DNA of 64,000 nucleotides from Betaproteobacteria bacterium (lineage in GTDB: Bacteria > Pseudomonadota > Gammaproteobacteria > Burkholderiales > Sulfuricellaceae). The translations under genes were made by a program, and so were the position numbers. The notes under the pieces were generated by a model that was given only the letters and a program-made list of their open reading frames with translations, was not told where the DNA came from and made no database searches. The stretch is taken from contig JAJFTF010000006.1 in assembly GCA_021373185.1 (NCBI GenBank), forward strand, positions 35,470-99,469, in the 5' to 3' direction. Below, one piece after another: positions 43,820-52,540 of this stretch; position 1 is the stretch's first letter, and the number at the start of each line of letters is the position of its first letter.

Positions 43820-45085
43820 TTATTGATGAGCGTGATTCTCGTCCTCGCCATCGATATCCCATAACTGATGGGCATCAAGCAGCAGCCGATAACGCGCCTC
43901 AACTGCGTCCAGTTGCGCTATTGCCGACGAAAGCGTCGATTCCAGCGCCTGCCTGCGTGCCGTCAGCACTTCCGGCAGACCCATCTCGCCGAGCGCATAG
44001 GCGCGCGACATCAATTCGGCATTGCCGCCCATCTTGTCGGCTGCACTCCTGGCGCTTTGCCAGCCGCCATAGGCCGCCTGTGCGGCGGCAAAGCTGTTGA
44101 TCGCTTCGGCGGTCACCCGACGCAACACGGCGGCTTCGCGTTGCGCCGCCATTTCCGCCAGCGCCAGATTTTCGTCCGCGCGGGCGGAACGTGCGCCGCC
44201 GGAGAAAGGAATGGAAAATTGCAGGCCGACGATGCGCTCTGCGCTGTCGCGCTCGCCGGCGAAACGCAGCCCGATTGAGGGATCGGGAATCTTGTCGGCG
44301 GATGAACGCTCAGAGTGCAGACGGCCAAGCGAAGAGTCGTTGCGCGCCACGCTCAGTTCGTGGTTATGCTTGAGTATCTCTTCTTTCCAGTAATCCAGCC
44401 CTTGTTGCAGCGGTTGCGGCGTGGACAGGACCACCGCCGTTGGCAAAGCGATATCGGGGAAACGCTGACCGAGGTCATTGGCGGCCACCTGCTCGCGCAG
44501 TCGCGCCTGGTGCAGCATGCTCTGCGCCTGTGCCACTGCGGCTTCGGCCAAATCGCTTTCTAGCCGTGGCGCATCGCCCGCCCGCACCCGCTTGGCGACG
44601 ATCTGCGCCTGCTGCTTCAGCAGATCGACCTGATCGGACCATTGCTGCGCCTGGACACGTTCACGGTTCCAGGTAAACCAGGACTTCAACAGGCTACGCC
44701 CCGACTCGTGCAAGGCATCCCCGTACATCGTCTGCGAACGCATGATCTCGGCTTCGCCCAACTTGCCGTCAAGCGTAGCCTTGCCGGGCAGGCGAATCGC
44801 CCGCTCCAGCCCGACATCCCATTCGCGATAACGCTCGGATGGGTTGATGCTGCGCCGCTGTCCCATCATCCGCAAATTGACCTCGTGCTCGCCCGCCTGC
44901 AAGCGCCGGTTTATGGCTTCTCCAACCTTGATGCCCGATTGTGCGGCCAGCACTTCCGGGCTGTTTTTGATCGCTGCCTCAACAACTGCTGCCGGCGGCA
45001 AATCAGGATAGGAAGACGGCTCTGCAGCAAGCGCTGGAGTGGCCAGAACAAACACAGGCAATATCAGCCCGATGATCTGCTTCAT
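43820..45085 (-). CDS. czcC: CzcC-like outer-membrane efflux protein (TolC family)
   Basis: A 421-residue outer-membrane channel of heavy-metal RND pumps. Signal peptide (MKQIIGLILPVFVLATPALA), then two long helical repeats (VVEAAIKNSPEVLAAQ; AKRVRAGDAPRLESDLAEAA; ALGEMGLPEVLTARR). The His-rich tail ends DENHAHQ. It is last in the operon, overlapping the DUF3240 gene by 4 bp. Confidence 0.9.
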   Translation of the reverse strand: MKQIIGLILPVFVLATPALAAEPSSYPDLPPAAVVEAAIKNSPEVLAAQSGIKVGEAINRRLQAGEHEVNLRMMGQRRSINPSERYREWDVGLERAIRLPGKATLDGKLGEAEIMRSQTMYGDALHESGRSLLKSWFTWNRERVQAQQWSDQVDLLKQQAQIVAKRVRAGDAPRLESDLAEAAVAQAQSMLHQARLREQVAANDLGQRFPDIALPTAVVLSTPQPLQQGLDYWKEEILKHNHELSVARNDSSLGRLHSERSSADKIPDPSIGLRFAGERDSAERIVGLQFSIPFSGGARSARADENLALAEMAAQREAAVLRRVTAEAINSFAAAQAAYGGWQSARSAADKMGGNAELMSRAYALGEMGLPEVLTARRQALESTLSSAIAQLDAVEARYRLLLDAHQLWDIDGEDENHAHQ

Positions 45086-45393
45086 GCGAACCTCCCGAAT
45101 TCATTGATCGGCACAATCCAGTAGGCGATCTCCGGGCTCGGCAGGGCCGCCTTGAAATGGGCAATCAGGGTCTGCGCGTCCTCGCTCGCCATCACCACTT
45201 CCATCTTCACCTTGCGCGCCCGGCCCCGCACTTGCTCGTTGGCGCTGGTATACACGGTCGCCTGGCCATGCCCTTCCACTTCATAGGTAGTAAAGCCGCT
45301 TGCCAGTTCAGAATGTTCAAGCAGATGGTCGATCATGTTTTCTTCCAACCCTTTGGGGAAGACAATGGTCAAACAACAATCGAATTGCTTCAT
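45082..45393 (-). CDS. DUF3240 (PII-like) protein in the metal-efflux operon
   Basis: A 103-residue soluble protein of the DUF3240 family, with the ferredoxin-like fold expected of small PII-like regulators (DCCLTIVFPKGLEENMIDHL, VKMEVVMASEDAQTLI, AYWIVPI). It overlaps czcA upstream and czcC downstream by 4 bp each, so its amounts are tied to the pump. A metal-sensing or pump-modulating role is inferred from position. Confidence 0.8.
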   Translation of the reverse strand: MKQFDCCLTIVFPKGLEENMIDHLLEHSELASGFTTYEVEGHGQATVYTSANEQVRGRARKVKMEVVMASEDAQTLIAHFKAALPSPEIAYWIVPINEFGRFA

Positions 45394-48300
45394 TTTTTTA
45401 CCCCATTAGTACCATTTTTGACATCGGAAAATCCGAACCGCAGATACAGCAATGGCAAAATAATCAGCGTCAGCAGCGTGGAACTGATCAGCCCGCCGAT
45501 CACCACGATCGCCAGTGGTTTCTGAATTTCAGAACCGGGGCCGCTGGCGAACAGCAGCGGAATCAGACCGAAGGCAGTGATGCTGGCAGTCATCATGACT
45601 GGCCGCAGGCGTCGCTTGGCGCCTTCCACCACAACTTCGGCCAGCGCCATGCCCTGCGCCCGCAATTGGTTGAAGTAGCTCACCATCACCACGCCATTCA
45701 GCACCGCGATACCCAGCAGCGCAATAAAACCAACCGACGCCGGCACCGATAAATACTCACCCGACAGCCACAACGCCCACACGCCGCCGACCAGGGCAAA
45801 GGGAATGTTGGCGAACACCAGCCACGCCTGGCGCATCGAGCCGAAAGTGGCGAACAGCAACAGATGGATCAGGCCAAGCGCAATCGGCACCACGATGGCA
45901 AGCCGCGCTGCGGCGCGCTGCTGGTTCTCGAACTGGCCACCCCAAGTCAGAGAATAACCGGCTGGCGAAGGCGACTGTTTTGCCACCGCTTGCTTCGCCT
46001 CTTCAACGAAGCCGACCAGATCACGGCCCCGCACATTGGTTTGCACCACGGCATAGCGCTGCGAATTTTCCCTATCAATCTTGACCGGCCCATCGACCCG
46101 TTTCAGCTTTGCCACTGCGGCCAGCGGCACGCTCTGGCCAGAAGGCAACGCCAGTCGCAAATCGGCGAACAGCGCCGGGGCATCACGCACGGCATCACTG
46201 CCGCGCAGCAGCACCGGCGTGCGCCGCACGCCTTCCAGCACCACGCCCAGAACCTTGCCTTCAAGCTGGGAGCGCAGGCGATCGCCGATTTCGTCAACCG
46301 ACAGGCCCATGCGCCCGGCGGCCAGGCGATCAATATCGATTTTCAGGTACTGCACGCCTTCGTTCATCACCCGGTAGACGTCCTCGCTGCCCTTGATACC
46401 TTTGAGCACTGTTTCGATCTTTTCCGCCTGCTGGTTGAGTGTGGCGAGGTCGGGGCCGAAAATCTTCACCGCCACATCACCGCGCACGCCGATGACCATT
46501 TCCGAAACACGCATGTCGATCGGCTGGGTAAAGCTGTGGGATATACCCGGAAAATCCTTCAACACCTCGCGCAACTGGTCGGTAAGCCATTCCTTGTCCG
46601 GCTTGCGCCATTGGTCGCGCGGCTTGAGCACCAGAAATGTATCGGTCTGATTGAAGCCCATCGGGTCGAGACCGAGCTCGTCCGCCCCAACCCGCGCAAC
46701 GACGCCCTTCACCTCGGGCACTTTTTCCATGATTGCGCGCTGGATTTTCAGGTCGAGCTCGAAGCTTTGTTGAAGATTGATCGAAGGCAATTTTTCGACG
46801 CCGATAATGATGTCGCCTTCGTCCATCACCGGCATGAAGGTTTTGCCGATCAACGGGTACACCGCAACCGTCAAGACAAGAGAAGTAACGGCGCCAGTCG
46901 CAACGATTTTCCCATTCTTGAGCGCCCAGTCCAGCGCCGGCATGTAGACCGCCGTCAGCTTGCGCACCAGCCAAGGGTCTTCGTGACCGCTTTGTTTCAA
47001 TAGATATGAGGACAGTACCGGAATCGAGGTGAGCGCCAGAATCAACGAGCCCGCCAGCGCAAACACAATGGTCAGCGCTACCGGAATGAACAACTTGCCT
47101 TCCAGCCCCTGCAAGGTCATCAGCGGCAGGAACACCACAATTATGATCACCACGCCCATAGTCACCGGCGTCACCACCTCCTTGACCGCCCGGTAAATCA
47201 CATGCAGGCGCGGAATGTTTTTCGTACCTGCATCATGGGCAAGATGGGATACGATGTTCTCTACAACTACCACTGCCGCATCCACCAACATACCCAAGGC
47301 GATAGCCAACCCGCCCAAGCTCATCAGATTGGCCGACATGCCGAACTGACGCATCAAAATAAATGTAAATAGCGCGGCCAGCGGTAATGTCACCGCCACC
47401 ACGATGGCCGCGCGCAAATTGCCGAGAAAAAGCAGGAGCAGGATCACCACCAGCACGATCGCTTCCATCAACGCCTTGGCTACCGTGCCGACAGCCCGTT
47501 CCACCAGGTTGCCGCGATCATAGAAAATCTCGGTTTTGACGCCGGTAGGGAGCACGGGTGCGATCTCTTTCAGCCGCGCCTTGACGCCCGCCACCACCGA
47601 GCTGGCATTGGCACCGCGCAAGCCCAGCACCAGCCCCTCCACAGCTTCGCCCTTGCCGTCCTTGGTGACGGCGCCGTAGCGGCTCAGATTGCCGATGCGC
47701 ACCGTCGCCACGTCGCCTACCCGCACCATCTGGCCGTCGCGGCTGGAAATCGTGATGGCGCGCAAATCGTCGAGCGTCTTGATCGCCCCTTCGCTACGCA
47801 CCAGCAGCACTTCCTCGCCATCGGTCAAATGCCCTGCGCCATCGTTGCGGTTGTTGGTTTCAAGGGCTTTCTGCAACTGCTCGATTGAAATTCCGCGCGC
47901 CTGAAGGGCTGCGCTGTCCGGCACCACCTCGAAACTGCGCACCATCCCGCCCAGCGCATTGACGTCCGCCACTCCCGGCAAAGTGCGTAACGCCGGACGG
48001 ATCACCCAGTCGAGCAGGGAACGCAGTTCCATCTGCGTGAGGTCGCCGCCCTCGATGGTGAACATCAGCATTTCGCCGAGCGGCGTAGTGATCGGCGCGA
48101 GACCGCCGCTGATGCCGGACGGCAGGTCCTTCATCACACCGCCCAAGCGCTCCGCCACCTGGCTGCGCGCCCAGTAGATATCGGTGCCATCTTCAAAGTC
48201 GATGGTAATATCGGTGACCGCATATTTCGACACCGAGCGCAGGATTTTCTTGTTCGGGATGCCTAGCAGTTCAACCTCAATCGGCGCCACGATGCGCGTT

Positions 48301-48485
48301 TCGACCTCTTCCGGCGTCATGCCCGGTGCCTTGAGGATGATTTTGACCTGGGTCGAGGCCACATCGGGGAATGCATCGATCGGCAACTGGTTGAAAGCCA
48401 CGGAACCTGCGCCAATCAGCATCAAGGTGGTCAGAACGACCACCAGCCGCTGGGTCAGGGAAAATTCGATAATCCGGGAAAGCAT
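45390..48485 (-). CDS. czcA: Heavy-metal efflux RND transporter (CzcA/CusA family)
   Basis: A 1031-residue inner-membrane proton/metal antiporter with the usual 12 membrane segments and two large periplasmic loops. The HME signature GMLVDAAVVVVEN is in TM4. The exact metal (Co/Zn/Cd, Ni or Cu/Ag) cannot be set: the motif reads VDAA as in CusA-like pumps, but neighbours are Czc-type. Its start follows the czcB stop directly. Confidence 0.93.
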   Translation of the reverse strand: MLSRIIEFSLTQRLVVVLTTLMLIGAGSVAFNQLPIDAFPDVASTQVKIILKAPGMTPEEVETRIVAPIEVELLGIPNKKILRSVSKYAVTDITIDFEDGTDIYWARSQVAERLGGVMKDLPSGISGGLAPITTPLGEMLMFTIEGGDLTQMELRSLLDWVIRPALRTLPGVADVNALGGMVRSFEVVPDSAALQARGISIEQLQKALETNNRNDGAGHLTDGEEVLLVRSEGAIKTLDDLRAITISSRDGQMVRVGDVATVRIGNLSRYGAVTKDGKGEAVEGLVLGLRGANASSVVAGVKARLKEIAPVLPTGVKTEIFYDRGNLVERAVGTVAKALMEAIVLVVILLLLFLGNLRAAIVVAVTLPLAALFTFILMRQFGMSANLMSLGGLAIALGMLVDAAVVVVENIVSHLAHDAGTKNIPRLHVIYRAVKEVVTPVTMGVVIIIVVFLPLMTLQGLEGKLFIPVALTIVFALAGSLILALTSIPVLSSYLLKQSGHEDPWLVRKLTAVYMPALDWALKNGKIVATGAVTSLVLTVAVYPLIGKTFMPVMDEGDIIIGVEKLPSINLQQSFELDLKIQRAIMEKVPEVKGVVARVGADELGLDPMGFNQTDTFLVLKPRDQWRKPDKEWLTDQLREVLKDFPGISHSFTQPIDMRVSEMVIGVRGDVAVKIFGPDLATLNQQAEKIETVLKGIKGSEDVYRVMNEGVQYLKIDIDRLAAGRMGLSVDEIGDRLRSQLEGKVLGVVLEGVRRTPVLLRGSDAVRDAPALFADLRLALPSGQSVPLAAVAKLKRVDGPVKIDRENSQRYAVVQTNVRGRDLVGFVEEAKQAVAKQSPSPAGYSLTWGGQFENQQRAAARLAIVVPIALGLIHLLLFATFGSMRQAWLVFANIPFALVGGVWALWLSGEYLSVPASVGFIALLGIAVLNGVVMVSYFNQLRAQGMALAEVVVEGAKRRLRPVMMTASITAFGLIPLLFASGPGSEIQKPLAIVVIGGLISSTLLTLIILPLLYLRFGFSDVKNGTNGVKK

Positions 48486-49610
48486 TTATTCGCCTCCCGC
48501 CGCCAAACCTTGCAGCATGGCTTTCAGCGAGGAAGTACCACGCACCGCGATGCGCTCGTCGCCCTTGAGATCGCCGCTCACCACACTGCTGTCGGCGGAC
48601 TCGCCGGAAAGACTGACGGGCTGGATACGGAACCCGGCTGCGGTCTGGACAAACACATGAGGCTGGTCGCGCAAACGCACCAGCGCCGAGTTGGGCAGAT
48701 GCCAGTGCTTGCCGCTGCCATTGGCGGCCAGCACTGCTTCGACGAACTGGCCCGGACGCAGGTTTTCCGCGCCCTGGCGGATCTCGGCACGCACCGTGAT
48801 GGTTTGGCTGCCTTCCTCGACACCACGCCCGATTTGCGTCACTTTTCCATTTGCCGAATAGGCTGGCACGCTGACGACAGCACCCGGTTGCAGGCCGATG
48901 ATCAGTGCAATCGGCGCCTGGATTTCCAGCCACAACGGCGTCAGTTGCGCCAGCTTGAACAACGGCGTCGCCGCTTCGGCGCGCTGACCGGGAACCGCCA
49001 TCGATTCCAGCACCACGCCGCTGACCGGCGCGCTAACTTCGACAACAGAAGACATCGCATAACTTCTTTCCAACCGCTGCAACGCGCCATCGCCCAAGCC
49101 CGCCAGGCGCAGAGCCTGACGGCGCTCCGACAGCGCCGCTCCGGCCTCGGCATAATGGCTCCTGGCGGCAAGGTAGCGGCTTTCGGCGATGATTCCCTCA
49201 TTGAACAATTTTTCATCGCGATTCATGCTTTCACGCGCCAGATGCGCCTGAGTTGCCGCCTGCAGGAACCCGCGCTGAATTTCCACCAGGCCGGGACTTT
49301 GCAGCCGGGCCAAAGCCTGTCCCTTCTTCACTGCCTGTCCGGGTGCCACCGCCACCGATTCGATCAACCCGGCAAGCGGTGCGCTGATAATGTGCAACTG
49401 GTGATTGGGTACCACCACTCGTGCCGGCAAACCCTTGCCGGATTCCGTAATGGAACTGGAAAGCGCCGCTGTAACCACGCCCATTGCCTTGGCTTGAGCT
49501 GCCGACAACTTGATTTCATTTGCGGCGAAAAGGGGCGCGGCGGCACAAAGACCGCCAAGAAGCAAAACCACACGGCAGACACGCAGTGCTGGCGCTTTCA
49601 ACATATTCAT
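48486..49610 (-). CDS. czcB: Periplasmic adaptor of the metal-efflux pump (CzcB-like)
   Basis: A 374-residue membrane-fusion protein. N-terminal signal (LLLGGLCAAAPLFA), lipoyl/barrel-sandwich (PLAGLIESVAVAPGQAVKKG, APVSGVVLESMAVPGQ), alpha-helical hairpin (REIN-type 120-185), beta-barrel (RAEIRQGAENLRPGQFVEAV). It bridges czcA and czcC. No His-rich N-terminal extension as in classical CzcB. Confidence 0.9.
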   Translation of the reverse strand: MNMLKAPALRVCRVVLLLGGLCAAAPLFAANEIKLSAAQAKAMGVVTAALSSSITESGKGLPARVVVPNHQLHIISAPLAGLIESVAVAPGQAVKKGQALARLQSPGLVEIQRGFLQAATQAHLARESMNRDEKLFNEGIIAESRYLAARSHYAEAGAALSERRQALRLAGLGDGALQRLERSYAMSSVVEVSAPVSGVVLESMAVPGQRAEAATPLFKLAQLTPLWLEIQAPIALIIGLQPGAVVSVPAYSANGKVTQIGRGVEEGSQTITVRAEIRQGAENLRPGQFVEAVLAANGSGKHWHLPNSALVRLRDQPHVFVQTAAGFRIQPVSLSGESADSSVVSGDLKGDERIAVRGTSSLKAMLQGLAAGGE

Positions 49611-49689
49611 CTCCTTGCAAAACTTGATGCCCGCTACGTCCTGAACAGGAGCAACGGACCGATTCTGAACCAGTTAACTTAAGAACAGC

Positions 49690-50070
49690 TTAAGAAATGG
49701 CGGGCGGCGCCTGGGAGGGTGGAGATACCCCAAAAAAGGATCTCCTTGAAAGTATAGATGATGAACGGAAAGAGGAAGAAGCCCGTGGCGGCAGCATAAG
49801 CCAGCGGGAAAGGAGCAGCGGCGCTGATGCAAAATCATCGCTCGCCGGGTCACGCTTGAACTCGCTGACGGCGCCGACCACGGGAAAGTCGCCCGCATCT
49901 GCCGTGAGCTCCGGGAAATGTGCCGAATGATTTGAAACCGCCACGCCGAGATGGACATGCGCATGAGATGAATCATGCTGACCGCCCGCATGGGCATGCA
50001 GAAGTGGCGTCAGGCATTGCAGGAATGCCAGCGCCAGAATCAGGCGGAAATTTTGTAATCTCTTTTTCAC
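49690..50070 (-). CDS. Small exported His-containing protein upstream of czcB (CzcI-like)
   Basis: A 126-residue protein with a signal peptide (LALAFLQCLTPLLHAHA) and a His-rich mature start (HAGGQHDSSHAHVHLGVAVSNHSAH). The end is Ser/Pro-rich (SFFGVSPPSQAPPAIS). Small periplasmic proteins of this kind often precede czc operons and may bind or sense metal. It starts at a GTG without a clear Shine-Dalgarno, so the start is uncertain. Confidence 0.6.
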   Translation of the reverse strand: MKKRLQNFRLILALAFLQCLTPLLHAHAGGQHDSSHAHVHLGVAVSNHSAHFPELTADAGDFPVVGAVSEFKRDPASDDFASAPLLLSRWLMLPPRASSSFRSSSILSRRSFFGVSPPSQAPPAIS

Positions 50071-50310
50071 TAGCGCATTCTAGTCCGGGATCATGCCAAC
50101 GGCAATCTTTCAACGCTTGGCAAGGCGGGGCAAAGCAAGTTAGGATGCTGGCCGGCGTGCGTCACCGCACAATCTGCGGCATATGCCACACACGGCACAC
50201 CAAGGCGCATTGATTTAATTGAATCTATTTCTGGCACAGCGTTTGCATAGAATTTGAGATTACTGACTGTGCAGCCTGACCTTGAAACGTAAGCAACCAA
50301 TTTTAAAAAC
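50071..50310. other. Divergent region between czcI-like and SCO genes
   Basis: 240 bp without a gene. It holds a sigma-54 promoter (listed separately), the palindrome GGCATATGCC (50178-50187) about 50 bp before it, and an imperfect palindrome GATTTAATTGAATC (50211-50224). These could be activator sites. Confidence 0.55.
50232..50248 (+). promoter_or_regulatory. Sigma-54 promoter of the SCO/PCuAC genes
   Basis: TGGCAC-N5-TTGCAT matches the sigma-54 consensus at 11 of 11 key bases, with GG (50233-50234) and GC (50245-50246) separated by exactly 10. The expected start near 50258 gives a leader of about 53 nt before the SCO ATG at 50311. Confidence 0.75.
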
Positions 50311-50904
50311 ATGAAAAAAATCCTTATCGGAATCATCGTGGCGCTCACCTTGCTGCTGTTCTGGGTCCTGATCGTGCCGCAGACCGCCGACAAGCATGCC
50401 CTGTCCGAGCCGAGCGAAAGCAGGGGCGGCGATTTCACTCTGCAGTCAGCTCACGGCCCGGTCGCACTGCACGACTTCAAGGGTAAGGTAGTGTTGCTGT
50501 ATTTCGGCTACACCTCCTGCCCGGACATCTGCCCGACTTCCTTGGGGTTCACCTCCCAAGCTCTGGCTACCCTCGACAAAACCGAACTCGACAAGGTGCA
50601 GATGCTGTTTGTCACGGTCGATCCTGCGCGCGATACATTGGATAAGCTCAAATCCTATACCGGTTATTTTCACCCCAGCATCATGGGCCTGAGCGGCACG
50701 CCTGAAGAGATCGCCAAGGCGGCAAAATTGTACGGCGTAGGCTACGCCAGGCAAGATACCGGCTCAGCCGGAGGCTATGTGGTGGATCATTCAGCCTATA
50801 CTTACGTCATCGCACCCGATGGCAACCTGCTCAAAACCCTTGACCATGGCGCCCCGCCGGCACAAGTTGTCGAAACGATCCGTGCCGCTTTGAAAAAAGG
50901 CTGA
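50311..50904 (+). CDS. SCO1/SenC copper-delivery protein
   Basis: A 197-residue membrane-anchored thioredoxin-like protein that brings copper to the CuA site of cytochrome oxidase. N-terminal anchor (residues 4-22), copper motif CPDICP (C70, C74) and the distal histidine H160 (VVDHSAYTYV). All three ligands are intact. It is followed 38 bp later by a PCuAC chaperone gene, the usual partner. No oxidase genes are in the window. Confidence 0.94.
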   Translation: MKKILIGIIVALTLLLFWVLIVPQTADKHALSEPSESRGGDFTLQSAHGPVALHDFKGKVVLLYFGYTSCPDICPTSLGFTSQALATLDKTELDKVQMLFVTVDPARDTLDKLKSYTGYFHPSIMGLSGTPEEIAKAAKLYGVGYARQDTGSAGGYVVDHSAYTYVIAPDGNLLKTLDHGAPPAQVVETIRAALKKG

Positions 50905-50942
50905 GTTTCAATTTCATTAACTGCAATTTTAAGGAGAAAAAC

Positions 50943-51452
50943 ATGACCGGCAAGTTCCATTCCCTTCGTATCGCCGCCTGCATGATGGGCACCCTGATCG
51001 CCGTCCCGGCTTTAGCCGGCACCGCCGCGGAAAGCATTTCCGTCGACAACCCCTACGTGCGCATCGTGCCTCCCGGCATGACCAATACCGGCGCATTCAT
51101 GGCAATCAAGAACGCTGACGGCAAAGATCACAAACTGGTCAAGGCCGAAAGCTCCGCCTCCAAGGTAACGGAATTGCACACCCACACCAATGAGGGAGGG
51201 GTGATGAAAATGCGTCCGGTCAAGGATATCGAGATCAAGGCCAAAGGCGAGGCCGTGCTCAAACCCGGCAGCCTGCACGTGATGCTGATCGGCCTCAAGC
51301 AGGAACTTAAAGTCGGCGACAATGTAGCGATCACGCTGACCTTCGAGGACGGCAGCAGCAAAAAGGTGGAAGTGCCGGCGCGCATGATCCAGACCGAGAT
51401 GAAGATGGAAATGAAACAGGAAATGATGCACGATCACAAGAACATGCACTAA
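50943..51452 (+). CDS. PCuAC copper chaperone with Met/His tail
   Basis: A 169-residue periplasmic protein: signal peptide (ending VPALAG), then a cupredoxin-like PCuAC domain with the copper motif H-x10-M-x(n)-HxM spread over ELHTHTNEGGVMKM and SLHVML. A C-terminal extension rich in Met and His (MKMEMKQEMMHDHKNMH) could bind a second copper. AAGGAG lies 6 bases before the ATG. It works with SCO in CuA loading. Confidence 0.93.
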   Translation: MTGKFHSLRIAACMMGTLIAVPALAGTAAESISVDNPYVRIVPPGMTNTGAFMAIKNADGKDHKLVKAESSASKVTELHTHTNEGGVMKMRPVKDIEIKAKGEAVLKPGSLHVMLIGLKQELKVGDNVAITLTFEDGSSKKVEVPARMIQTEMKMEMKQEMMHDHKNMH

Positions 51453-51467
51453 TCACTACCGCAACGC

Positions 51468-51488
51468 CCGCCCACCCGGAGTGGGCGG
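51468..51488 (+). terminator. GC-rich hairpin after the PCuAC gene
   Basis: CCGCCCAC (51468-51475) pairs with GTGGGCGG (51481-51488) around a 5-base loop. There is no T-run after it, so it may only stabilise the 3' end. Confidence 0.4.
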
Positions 51489-51605
51489 CGCATCACCCCT
51501 CCCCGGCAACATTCTCAATATTTTTAAATTATTGAACTAGAATGAAAGCAGCAGTTTCATCAACACCCTTTGATTCGGCGCATTAATGCGTGAAAGGAGT
51601 GGCCC

Positions 51606-51959
51606 ATGTGTGCATCCCGTTCAAAACCTTTCGATTTCGACGCATGGATGACGCTCGCCCAGTCTGACCCGGATGCTGTTGATGAGATGCGTGAAGATGC
51701 CATCGAAGAGGTTATCGCACGAGCACAACCGGATATGCAGCCCAGGCTGCGCGCCCTGCAATGGCGCATCGACATGGAGCGCGCCCGTGCGGGTACACCG
51801 CTGTCAGCCTGCGTCCGCCTCAGCAATATGATGTGGAAACTGGTTTACGATAAACATGGGCTGGTATCGACAATCAGGGAGCTGACAAACCCGGAGTCCG
51901 GGTATCCGCTTCACTCTGCAGACATTGTGGCGTTCGGGCGCCACAAGCAGATGCCCTAA
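51606..51959 (+). CDS. DUF3135 protein
   Basis: A 117-residue soluble helical protein of the DUF3135 family (FDFDAWMTLAQSDPDAVDEM, LRALQWRIDMERARAGTPLSACVRLSNMMW). Function unknown. AGGAG is 7 bases before the ATG. It is convergent with the SlyD-like gene, with only 8 bp between stops. Confidence 0.8.
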   Translation: MCASRSKPFDFDAWMTLAQSDPDAVDEMREDAIEEVIARAQPDMQPRLRALQWRIDMERARAGTPLSACVRLSNMMWKLVYDKHGLVSTIRELTNPESGYPLHSADIVAFGRHKQMP

Positions 51960-51967
51960 ATCACAGG

Positions 51968-52459
51968 TTAGTGCAGGCTGGGCATACTTTCGTCGCCCGG
52001 TCGACCTTTGGCGATTTCTTCCTGCGTCGCATCCTTGATCGATACAACGGTCACGATAAAGGTCACGGTCTGTCCGGCCATGGGGTGATTGGAATCGACG
52101 GTCAGCTTGCCATTCTCGATCTTGGTGACGAAAAACTTCATGGCCTCGCCCTTGTCGTTCTCGAACTCCACCTCAGCGCCGATACGCCGGAATTCCGGCG
52201 GAACGTTTTCGACATCGTCGGTGAAGGTCAAATCGGAGTGGTGCGGACCAAAACCTTCTTGCGGAGTCAGGGTCACTTCGACCTTGTCGCCAGCAACGCG
52301 GCCTTCCAGCGCCGCCTCGATCTTCTCGAACAATCCGCTATTGGCGCCATGCACGTAGCCGATGGGCATGTCGTACTGCTCAAAGACATTGCCGCGCTCG
52401 TCCAAAATCGTGTAAGTCACATGCACCGTCTTGTTGCGACCGATTTTTTGCTCTGCCAT
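51968..52459 (-). CDS. SlyD-like FKBP peptidyl-prolyl isomerase
   Basis: A 163-residue FKBP with the inserted-flap (IF) chaperone domain. Motifs: VHVTYTILDERGNVFEQ, GYVHGANSGLFEKIEAAL, TPQEGFGPHH, VDSNHPMAGQTVTF. It lacks the long His-rich metal-binding tail of E. coli SlyD (it ends ESMPSLH), so nickel storage is unlikely. I chose the ATG at 52459 with AGGA before it, rather than 52495. Confidence 0.9.
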   Translation of the reverse strand: MAEQKIGRNKTVHVTYTILDERGNVFEQYDMPIGYVHGANSGLFEKIEAALEGRVAGDKVEVTLTPQEGFGPHHSDLTFTDDVENVPPEFRRIGAEVEFENDKGEAMKFFVTKIENGKLTVDSNHPMAGQTVTFIVTVVSIKDATQEEIAKGRPGDESMPSLH

Positions 52460-52540
52460 GAATGCTATTCCTGATCGGGTGCCGATTAACGGCACAGGTA
52501 AAAAAGGCGGCTAGTATACCCTTAAAAACCTCGTGAAACC

